Assembly (NCBI GenBank): GCA_015680685.1
Contig: MNCI01015652.1
Span: forward strand, 6,330-70,329
Direction: 5' to 3'
Length of the DNA: 64,000 bases
DNA from: Gnetum montanum
Lineage: Eukaryota > Streptophyta > Gnetopsida > Gnetales > Gnetaceae
Both the position numbers and the translations under genes were made by a program. Under the pieces are notes generated by a model that was not told the origin of the DNA, did no database searches, and was given only the letters and a program-made list of their open reading frames with translations. Positions 45,820-54,754 of the stretch are shown here, in pieces; the stretch's first letter is position 1; the number at the start of each line of letters is the position of its first letter.

Positions 45820-46215
45820 CGGTAATCTCTGTTTTCAGAGCTTAAATCTTACTCGGGCGCTGAGTGGCTTTTAGGAATAGTAGCTCTAAGAAAAAACATT
45901 GGCAGCCAATACGGCTTTACGCAATCAACCAAACATATTGAAATCGATTATCATGTTCACCATCAATGGCTTTAATTACTGTACACCTTTCCCAATCTTC
46001 ATGCCTCGGATTCTCTACATTGCATTGGTAGTTTCTTATATGTGCTTCCGTTGTGTTTACGGCAATCTTCTAAATTTCTATTTCTCAAATTTCGCTCTCT
46101 AAATTTCGTTTATATCACTCAATTTATCTCTTCACGATGTAATTTATTGCAGTTACGCCAGAAGCCAAGCTAGGCCTGCTAAGCGAGCTTCCCTTGCGAA
46201 CGTGCACATGAGGTA
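45820..46215 (+). pseudogene. Possible gene or copia RNase H fragment
   Basis: 45899-45975 reads AANTALRNQ in one frame and TKHIEIDYH in the next, resembling the copia RNase H stretch around TKHIEIDCH with one frameshift. Downstream, GTAGTTTCTT (about 46028) and TTTATTGCAG (46144-46153) look like splice sites enclosing a T-rich stretch, followed by an Arg/Ala-rich segment (ARSQARPAKRASLANVHM). Either a transposon fragment or an exon-like remnant; undecided. Confidence 0.3.
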
Positions 46216-46488
46216 TCAACCTTGAAGTGTTTTAAGTTTTAACCATGTAAATCCCATTTAAAGTTTAAAGAGTTACAAAGGGAAACTTTATTATAGCCAA
46301 AGGATTAATGCTAAGGAGCATAAGGTGGAGACGGAATACAGGCAAAAGCAGAAAGCTGAAAATGAGATAACGAAGGATTAGTTCAGGAGAAACTTGCTAG
46401 TCATATAGACCCTCTAAAAACGTTCAGTTTGATCGTCCTCGCAACATTATTCGGAGCTACGACATTCCACAGTCTGCATGGCAGGTAT

Positions 46489-48458
46489 TCATTCGTGAAT
46501 CAGAGCCAGACGAGATTCATGCCTGAGCCGAGGAAGCAGCCTGAAGTTAACGCCCAGACACTTGTTCATATCTAGCAAACCATCATCATCCTGCGGCGCC
46601 AGCACCCAATCAAAAGCGAAAACCAGAGCAGCCAAGCACACCTTCAGCATTGGCGCAGCCATGGGGACACCTGGGCACCCTCGCCTGCCACCACTCAATG
46701 GAAGCATCTTCACCTCCGACGTCAGCGCTGAGGAGTCGATGGATTCATCCGCCATGAATCTCTCTGGTTCGAACTTGTCTGCGTTTTTCCATACTCTGGG
46801 ATCCGTTCCAATGGCCCACAAATTCATTATCAACTGCGTTTTCTCAGGTATGCGGAATCCGTCCACCGTGACGGCCTTCGTCGATTCGTGCGGGACTCCC
46901 AGCACAAATGGCGGATGGAGCCGCAGCGTCTCCTTGATCACGCAGTGCACGTATTTCATGTTCCCCACTGCCTTTTCGTTCAGTATCCCGCCATTCTGGG
47001 CCACCACTGTGTCTATTTCTTGCTGCAGCTTTGACAGGATTTTTGGGTTTGTTGCAACTTCGCTCATCGCCCACTCCAGCGTTGTTGACGTCGTCTCCGA
47101 CGCTGCTCCGAACATGTCCTGCAGTTAGAACGAGAACAAGAGTTGTATTCTATGAATCCTTTTTGTATTTTAAGGCGAGAAGTAAATAGCTAAATCCTTC
47201 ATTCCTTTTCCCTGTTTATCAGTCCAATTAAATGCAAGCGACGATGACCATGACATGATTTCTGGAGATCCCGTGAAAATTAAATGAAAGCAATCCTGAG
47301 TGTGACATGATGTAAACTCGAGATTAAAAAAATGGCTTGCAGTCTTTGTATATTATCAGTGAAAATTAAATGCAAGCGACGCTGACTATGACATGATTTC
47401 TGGAGAACCAGTGAAAATTAAAGGCAAGCAATGCTGAGTATGACATGATTCAAGCTCGAGATTGAAGAAATGGCTTGCAGTCTAGGTATATTATAAGCCT
47501 CCAACAGGTGGCAAAAACCCAGAAACCCAAGAATGCTTACCATGTTGTTTTCAAGTTTTAATATGCAGGCGAAACGCTGAATTCAAACTCAGATAAAACA
47601 TATTAAATCACTCATGCAGGGAAAAGGTACCAGCATCATGCACTTGATAGTTTGCTTCATGGTGTCGAGGGGCTCTTTGCGAAGCATCTGAAGCATCACA
47701 TCCACGAAGTCATTGGCGTCATCAGCATCAGTGGGCAGAGGATTCTGAAGGTGATCCTCGATCAGTTTTCCGAAAATGTAATGAAGTGTGTCTTTTACGT
47801 GCTGAGCTTTCCTTCGACNNNNNNNNNNNNNNNNNNNNNNNNNNNNNNNNNNNNNNNNNNNNNNNNNNNNNNNNNNNNNNNNNNNNNNNNNNNNNNNNNN
47901 NNNNNNNNNNNNNNNNNNNNNNNNNNNNNNNNNNNNNNNNNNNNNNNNNNNNNNNNNNNNNNNNNNNNNNNNNNNNNNNNNNNNNNNNNNNNNNNNNNNN
48001 NNNNNNNNNNNNNNNNNNNNNNNNNNNNNNNNNNNNNNNNNNNNNNNNNNNNNNNNNNNNNNNNNNNNNNNNNNNNNNNNNNNNNNNNNNCCATGAGGAG
48101 TCGTCAACACCGCCTTGTTCTCAAACAGAACGTCGCCTGCAGTACTTACAGGTCTGCTGGCGAACGCAGCGTCGTGGGTCTTAAGAAACAACATTGCTTT
48201 GTCATACGAAGATACAACTACGGCGGGAGCAGAACCCAATCTCAAATACATGATGTCTCCATACTTGTCTGCCAGTTTTCTCAGGGTACGATGAGGCAGC
48301 GCTCCGAGCTGAAGCAGATTTCCCAGAATTGGCAAACCCACGGGACCGGGAGGCAAATTTTGACACCCGACTTTTGCAATTCTTCTGTACAGGGCTGAGA
48401 TAATTACAAAAACTAGTACAGTAATTGTAACCACTCTATCAAAAGAAAGAGACTCCAT
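46489..48458 (-). CDS. Cytochrome P450, CYP71 clan (two exons, assembly gap in exon 1)
   Basis: Haem-thiolate monooxygenase, expected in the ER membrane; substrate unknown. Exon 1 is 48458-47631, exon 2 is 47118-46489; about 485 residues including the gap (normal about 500). I chose the ATG at 48458 because a hydrophobic anchor follows ([16 protein letters not shown], residues 9-24), although the frame is open further upstream. Then hinge [13 protein letters not shown]; residues about 123-214 are hidden by N (47819-48090), including the C-helix. Exon 2 begins [11 protein letters not shown] (I-helix, AASETT; usual second Gly is Ala), then ETLR (K-helix ExxR), FEPERF, and haem loop [12 protein letters not shown] with Cys ligand present but the usual leading Phe replaced by Leu. 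The phase-0 intron is where CYP71-clan genes carry it. Most GC-rich coding part of the window and the only intact-looking gene. Confidence 0.9.
46696..46698 (-). other. Unusual Leu in P450 haem-binding loop
   Basis: Codon TTG where the consensus FxxGxRxCxG starts with Phe (TTT/TTC), so one base away. It could be a real substitution, early decay or a sequencing error. Confidence 0.6.
47119..47630 (-). other. P450 intron (phase 0, 512 bp) with internal tandem repeats
   Basis: Donor GTACCTTTTC after codon CTG (47630-47621 minus) and acceptor TCTAACTGCAG before GACATGTTC. Within it, 47226-47363 and 47364-47500 are a 138-bp tandem duplication (AATTAAATGCAAGCGACG start). Each unit is itself two diverged halves of about 57-70 bp sharing AAATTAAA, GCAAGC and TGACATGAT. 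Confidence 0.85.
47819..48090. other. Assembly gap (272 N) inside P450 exon 1
   Basis: Unknown bases; the reading frame is preserved across the stated length. Confidence 1.
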
Positions 48459-48509
48459 GTTGCAGAGATTGAATACTTGGGGAGGTACAGAAATGATACA
48501 TAACGGTTG

Positions 48510-48517
48510 TATATATA
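48510..48517 (-). promoter_or_regulatory. TATA box of the P450 gene
   Basis: TATATATA 52 bases upstream of the chosen start codon on the minus strand (context GCCTATATATACAACCG). The short leader argues for the ATG at 48458. Confidence 0.6.
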
Positions 48518-48597
48518 GGCACACAGACCATGGTAGATGAAGATACAGAAATTAAAAAAAAACCTTTCTTGACTAGAACTGCACATGTTTTGAATAT

Positions 48598-48870
48598 TGA
48601 TGAGGCAGCGCTCTGAGCTGAAGCAGATTTCCCAGAATTGGCAAACCCACGGGGCCGGGAGGCAAATTTTGACACCCGACTTTTGTAATTCTTCTGTACA
48701 GGGCTGAGATAATTAAAAAACTAGTACAGTAATTGTAACCACCATGTTGCAAAGATTGACTACTTGGGGAGATACAGACATAATATATAACGGTGGTATC
48801 CAGAAATGGAAATACTGTTCTTGACTAGACCTGCACATGTTTTGAATATTGACTGGTGTTTTGAATATTG
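48598..48870 (-). pseudogene. Partial tandem duplicate of the P450 5' end
   Basis: 48598-48760 is nearly identical to 48288-48475 of the gene ([13 protein letters not shown] coding region and anchor region), and 48760-48870 resembles its promoter (ACTTGGGGAGATACAGA, ATAATATATAACGG; TTCTTGACTAGACCTGCACATG versus TTCTTGACTAGAACTGCACATG). It lacks a 22-bp block covering the start-codon region and has a one-base deletion in the anchor (AATTAAAAAAC for AATTACAAAAAC), so it cannot be translated. Confidence 0.85.
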
Positions 48871-49208
48871 ACGGTGTGAGGAAATGAATATACACATGTT
48901 AAGTCTGTTGCCACGGATTTGAGCTTACTTATGGTTAGACAGATGCCAGTGTGGTTCCTCGCCACGATTTTCAACCAACCAGAGTTATACGTTTGCACGC
49001 TTTTCGAGTATTGACCAATGCACCAACTCCTTTCTTTCAAGGAGGTAAATTGTTCAGTTCTGGTATCGTTTTATCAGAAAACGTGCATGTGAAGATGAAA
49101 AAGGAACGAAAACATGCGAAAAAGATAACTCTGGTAGGTTTCTAAGTTAGCAAGTTTTTTAAATTAAAATAAAATAATAAAAAGAAGAGAGTTTCGGACC
49201 ATAGTATG

Positions 49209-49330
49209 TTAACTCTTGTGATAGATCACCGATTTATCGATTAGTCGAAGATTTGGAAATTATTTTTAACTCTTGTGATAGATCACCAATTTGATTTAGA
49301 AATTATCGATTAGTTGCAGATTTAGAAATT
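49209..49330. repeat. Tandem repeat, period 57
   Basis: TTAACTCTTGTGATAGATCA occurs at 49209 and 49266, each followed by a diverged ATTAGTCGAAGATTT/ATTAGTTGCAGATTT segment. Confidence 0.8.
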
Positions 49331-51547
49331 TCTATTAACGCTAGTTGACTCAGCACGGTTTTTATAAGAAATCTTATTTTAGAAAGAAATCAATAGATTT
49401 AGGTATCATTTTTTGGACTTTTAAATATTAACAATTTACAATTTATCATGATTCTTAAAATATGCTTTCAACTATCTAAATACTATTTTACACTATGGAA
49501 AGTTAGTGCATTGCATGTTCAATGATGATTAATGAGTATATCCTACGTTCAACGTTATAGTTTTGACAATAAGCATGACCTTTATTGTCATTATGGATAG
49601 TATAAACTTAAATATTGAGCAATGTGTATAATTTGCTAGGCATCTTCTTGGTCATAATTATAGTAGATGTATAAAGTATGGTTAAATATAATTAAGACAT
49701 AATATATAATGTTGGCCAATGATTATTACTTTTTGAAGGATAATCTTGAAGTTGTAAGAATTATGTTGGAAAGGAATATCAAGAGTTATGGTTTACACTA
49801 AGGCTTTCAAAAAATATAGATCTTTCCTTAGCACATGGTCTTAAGAACATATGTTTTACAAGCATTTATTGTTGAATTTTTACCATCGTATGTTGTATAA
49901 CTTGAGAATCACCATAAAGTTTTCTCTCATTAAATAAATTTATATTTAATCTCATGGATAAAGGTATTGTATTATTAATGAATGATTACTCAGCTGGGGT
50001 ATAATGAGCTATACACTAACTTGGGCATGTTAAAAATAGAAATTCAAGCTATGGTGTTAAGCAAACTAGCTACACAAAATCATCACATAGATTTTACAAA
50101 GACACTATGATGACAAGTAATTTGTTTGGACCATGTTATTGAACATGACTATTCTACCTTTTGAGTTATATAACATCGAGGGGAAGTTAGGGTGGAAGCA
50201 TAGACGGGAGACTAGCGTTACAATGTATGTGCTGCTTAATTAGATGAATACACACTCTGAACATAGTGAAGGGATGTGTTAGGTTCCATGGTGGAACGTC
50301 TACATCATCCTAAATGCTAGGAAAATATTTTAGATGGGCATGTTTCATGAATCACCATAAATTGGTGAGGTGGGGCAAGTTATATTTAAAAGTCTCAAAA
50401 ATATACCTAAATATATTGACTTTTTTAAAAAAATAAGATTTATTCTAAAAGTCTCTAATCAACAAAATTTTTGATCCAAAGACTAATCATTAAATCAATG
50501 ATTTATGATAAATGCTCTACGAAAAAATATTGAGCTATGAACAAGTTATTGGATGGTGCCACATTCTTAGCCCCTTCTTGTACGATTATGACTAAAGCTT
50601 GCTTGGCGGAGGGCAAACCATAAACCAATCCACATTTGTTATGTGGTAGATGCATGGGAGATGAGGGTATGCATAGCATACATACATACCCATACTAAGT
50701 GTTCTAGCTTAAAAAAAAATTCTATTTGATAATAGATATAAAATTTGTAAAATTAAGGAATCGAACACTCAACATTGCATGTATTATTGCAATTGTGTGG
50801 TTGTTTGACACATAAAATATTTTTTGTATTATTTAAACATGACACACATAAGCATGGTCAAAATGGTCATGGAATGTACATGGATGGGTTACATGGAATG
50901 ACCTATGAATGGTTGTGAATCCATTTATGGTTTTCCCTTTGGGGAAATACTTTGGAGATGGCAAACCTTTCCCAAAGACTGGTCAAAGATTGAGATAATG
51001 ATGGAATGCGGTACATGTTTATCACAATAGTCCCTTTCACCTGAGGCGGATCCGTGTACGGATTTTCCTTTGGAGGTAAGCTCTTCGAATTCTTGATGAT
51101 GATCTAAGTTGAGCACAGGTCACCCTTCGGTGTCAGATTGGGCCCTGAACCAACCCTTCACATTGAAGGTTTATTCCATAAGGACTTCCGTCTTTCATGA
51201 CGTTTGTAAAACGTGTTTTCTTTCCACATGCCGCTCTCTTTTCCTCAGGGTATTTAACCATTTTTGAAAAGATTCGTTCAATTTTATATCCGATCGGAAT
51301 TTTCCATGAAGTTGATCTTTCAATATGCACGTGGTGGCACTTAATTTAGCCGCCTGCGTCTTCAATAAGGTCGATTCGATGTGTTTTGTTGCCCCCCGCA
51401 ATCTAGCGTTTAACCCGCTCTCTTTTCTTTCTTTCACATGGCGTTTAACCATTTTTTCTTGGAAAGATTCATGGAGTTGTTTATACTCAATCGGATTACG
51501 GTATCATGGAATTGTTTTCCATACATGTTAATTGTAATACCTTATGT

Positions 51548-51602
51548 ATTATTAGCCGTGTTTACATATTAAGGCATTATTAGCCCTGTTTACATATTTT
51601 TA
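51548..51602. repeat. Short tandem repeat, period 28
   Basis: ATTAGCCGTGTTTACATATT and TTAGCCCTGTTTACATATTT follow each other at a 28-base period. Confidence 0.75.
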
Positions 51603-52252
51603 AGTTCTACTTTATGGGGGTGTGGACCCCAAAAAGAGAATTTTATTAATTAAATGAGATTAAGTACATGATCAACATTTGAACATATTGATGGTTAAAT
51701 AAGGAGAAGAATAATGTCAAATGCAGATGATGAAGGAAAACATCTTGATACATAATCCTTCACAGGGTGTGGGAGTACATTCCAAAGAGCAACCTCATGC
51801 TAGGAATCAATAATAACTACAAGTTAATAAGACCAGGGGAACAACAGAGAGCTAAAAATGCTCAAAATTATGATGAGACACTCTGATGTAGTAGATCGAG
51901 ATGAGGAAGAGTACATGAATTGGTATATCTGCTCCAAGGCTGCAAACAATAAAACAACTGATTAGTATCTAACTTTAACTTAGAATTACGTTCTACTTAT
52001 GACTCAATGCAGAGTAAAATCTAGGAGCACTTATTTAAATAAAATAAAAAAGAATTTCAATTTTATCTTGGTGGATAGATTAATGACACTGTGGTTTCAA
52101 ATATCAAATAAAAGTTAAAGGTTTAAGTCTCATTATCTATTTTTAATTATTAGTATAAACATATACTTAGAATTTTTCAAAAAGTGAAGCTTTCGCAATG
52201 GAATATAAAATATACATGATGCATGCTACCATGCATGAGAGTTAGCATACCA

Positions 52253-52630
52253 TAGACTTTACTTCACTTTACTTCATGTGACATCATTCTTGCTTTTTTT
52301 TATTGAGGATTCTATTGCTCTCTTGGGTAATTTTCTTCCTAAGAAGACCATATACTTATCCTTATATTGTAAGTATATGATTATATATAGTGGGCATGCA
52401 TACATTTACCTATGCTTACACATTCCTAGGTCTTACCTATACCCATAGACTTTTTCTTCATGTGACATCATTCTTGCTTTTTTTATCAAGGATAATTTTG
52501 CTTTCTTGGACAGTTTTCTTCTTAGCCTCAGCAAACCATATCCTTGTCCATATATTGTAAGTATACAATCATGTATAGTGGGCATGCATACACTTACTTA
52601 TGTATTCCCAAGTCCTACTTTTACCATAGG
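52253..52630. repeat. Tandem duplication, period 184
   Basis: CATGTGACATCATTCTTGC begins at 52275 and 52459; the shared segment continues through TATATTGTAAGTATA and TATAGTGGGCATGCATACA to the TCCTAGGTC/CCCAAGTCC end. Confidence 0.8.
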
Positions 52631-53261
52631 ACCAAAGAACACTTGTTTAAATAAAATAAAAACTCATTGTACATTTACGATTTGGGAAAAGTAAAGGATT
52701 TTAAGTTTTTTTAAAAAAATATTTTATTGCACAGTGTATGCTTATAAATGCCTAGCCATGGGTGGTAAGAGTTATTGCAACATATGGTCTTCTCTAAGGT
52801 AAACTATAAACTGATCAACAGATGGTTTCAAAATTGATGAGTGGCGAGGTACCCCTACACTCCACCATACGAAACGAGCGTACACGCGCGATCCGGTCGA
52901 ACTCCGCAGACTAAATGCCTTAATGCCACAAGAAACACTTGGGGTTAATCGTTCGTTGTCTTCCCAGGCTTGCTTGTAAGTGTCACGGTGTATGGTTAAG
53001 CAAGTCTGAGGTATGTGATTTTTTTGGTATTTTTGGCTTATCTTCTATGCTACCAGGAGAAAGGGTTGAGAAAACTAAACTAACTCTAACTAAGATCTAA
53101 GTCTAAATTAACTAGCGTCAGCATCCGTTCCCACTTGCCGGACACACCCTGAACTATGCAACTGCAGCTTACCAAACGCTAATCGTTACTGGGATCGCCA
53201 CACGTAACGCAAGTGCTCGAAGTGGTCGTACTGAGGCACCTATTTAGCCTACGTGTGATAA

Positions 53262-53535
53262 GCAGCCGATTCCTTAGCCAGCCGTACACACCCGTGGGTG
53301 CTCGTAACTAAGTCGTACTTATCACACGATCTAGCCTAGCAATGAGCAGCCGATTCCTCAACTAGCCGTACACATCAGACCCGGGAGTTACCAAGCGCAG
53401 AATCCTGGAATACGCTACTGGGTTACCAAGCATCCAATGCTCGTAATTGAGTCGTACTCATGCATTGCGTCAAGCAGCCGATTCCTTGACTAGCCGTACA
53501 CGTCCGTAGACGCTCGTAATCAAGTCGTACTTGAA
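53262..53535. repeat. Repeated GCAGCCGATTCC module within the solo LTR
   Basis: AGCAGCCGATTCCT starts at about 53262, 53345 and 53464, each followed within 12-18 bases by AGCCGTACAC. GCTCGTAA(C/T)(T/C)AAGTCGTACT-like words follow copies one and three and also occur near 53430. Element D and A LTRs carry fewer copies. Confidence 0.7.
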
Positions 53536-53778
53536 CGCACTAGGAAAGTAGGAAATAAAGCAATAAATGAAACCACGTGCTGCAAGGTTTATCCAAACAA
53601 GTTCGTCTTTATTGCCGTACACAACTTGGGTTCAGGTTACAAGCTGCTCGAATAAAGAGCCGTTCACTCTAGGACTCCTACTGCGGGCACATGGGGAAAA
53701 ATTCTAACTCTGGAGTGATCAATCTGCCAGAGCTTTGCTACACTAGCCAGGATTGGGGAAAAAGGGGAGTGCCGCCTC

Positions 53779-53884
53779 TTATTTATAGAAATGGCGGCGC
53801 GACGCGATATTGCGTACGCGATATCGCAGGAGAAGACGCGATATCGCGTCGGTCGCGATATCGCGTACGCGATATCGCGGCCTA
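53779..53884 (-). promoter_or_regulatory. Best-preserved U3 palindrome array and TATA box
   Basis: A perfect 26-bp palindrome (53854-53879; two CGCGATATCGCG-type arms around a central GTAC), a perfect 16-bp palindrome GACGCGATATCGCGTC (53835-53850) and a 24-bp palindrome with one mismatch (53804-53827). The TATA box CTATAAATAA (53779-53788, minus) lies 15 bases from the array edge. Such DNA can form hairpins or cruciforms and offers repeated symmetric binding sites; the actual role is unknown. Confidence 0.8.
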
Positions 53885-53904
53885 GTGTAAACCGCGTCTC
53901 ATCA

Positions 53905-54754
53905 AAAATGGTGTTAAGTAGTGATGCATGTTCATCCCAACTATCCTTTTGATGTGTATTAGTTTATGGTTTTCCTTGTTGATACATGTCTTTTTGGAAG
54001 ATTAGTCAAGAGCAATGATGTAAAGCTCGTCCAAAAGTCACTGACAAATGTGAAAAATAAAAATGAATTCTATCATTAATACATGCATTTGTAAATGAAT
54101 TTTCAAAATTGTAGCGATGAAGAAAAATATCATTACAAACCATTGGCGATTTTGAACCGTTTCACTCTATGGCACCATCTTGTTTTGAGGGTTTCCTTGG
54201 CTTCTTTAGTGGTTGCGCAAAGGGTTTCTCTGCCTGGGTATCCATAGGATTTTCTTGTGCTTAATGTCCTCTCATTCCTTCTACTATCATGCCACTACAG
54301 TGTTCATTGGTACTACCAAGCACTAGCTAGGGTTTCATGTGGGATGCCAAGTTACATTGTGTTGCTATTCCAAAATCCCACCCATCATCAGAAACTTTCA
54401 AGTTTGGAACCTATTCTAAAAATGTCCCAAAGCCTTCCTCCTTGTTTGGCCCATTCAAGTGACAAGTACCACAATTGAGTTCAAGCATAAAGGTTGCCTC
54501 TAATGCACAAGTCACCCATTCAAAATCATTTAAGGACTCTATTTTAGTTGTGGGGTTTGTGGAGGGTGGTGGAAGGAAATTAGTCAAGGCTTCTTCCTCT
54601 ACGGCTTCACCCTTTACTTCTTCCCTAACGACCAATTCTATTCTATGCATCACTACAAGCAATTCCTTTGTTATTTTTTTCACACAATGGAAGTTGATAC
54701 TTCAAATTTTGAACCTTCTAACAATCCTTCATTCACTATGCCCTCTGCTTCCCC
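53905..54754 (+). other. Upstream part of the LINE or unassigned
   Basis: 53905-54180 shows nothing. 54180-54750 contains coding-like but broken sequence (FVEGGGRKLVKASSSTASP, 54556-54612) that may be the end of LINE ORF1 or the start region of ORF2. No RNA-recognition or zinc-knuckle motif was visible. Confidence 0.35.

Larger units (their letters stand above)
48960..52834. other. Unassigned intergenic sequence with small repeats
   Basis: No gene recognised. The 50925-51540 stretch is less AT-rich and contains two diverged copies of a segment of about 190 bp (TTTCCACATGCCGCTCTC at about 51214; TTTCACATGGCGTTTAACC at about 51432), but open frames there show no family motifs. Confidence 0.4.
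52835..53904 (-). repeat. Well-preserved gypsy solo LTR (1070 bp), target duplication AAAAT
   Basis: TGATGAGTGGCGAGG to CTCATCA on the plus strand; AAAAT at 52830-52834 and 53905-53909. Promoter on minus strand: palindrome array 53793-53884, TATA box 53779-53788. CpG is abundant, unlike the other copies, so this insertion is probably the youngest here. Same subfamily as the LTR of element D (shared TATGGTTAAGCAAGTCTGAG). The transcribed part contains three to four copies of a GCAGCCGATTCCT...GCCGTACAC module. Confidence 0.95.

Noticed and set aside
46562-47128. 188-codon plus-strand frame opposite P450 exon 2
   Set aside because: Antisense shadow of a GC-richer exon; the minus strand has the P450 motifs and splice site.
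47652-48398. Plus-strand frame across the P450 gap
   Set aside because: Mostly N and antisense to exon 1.
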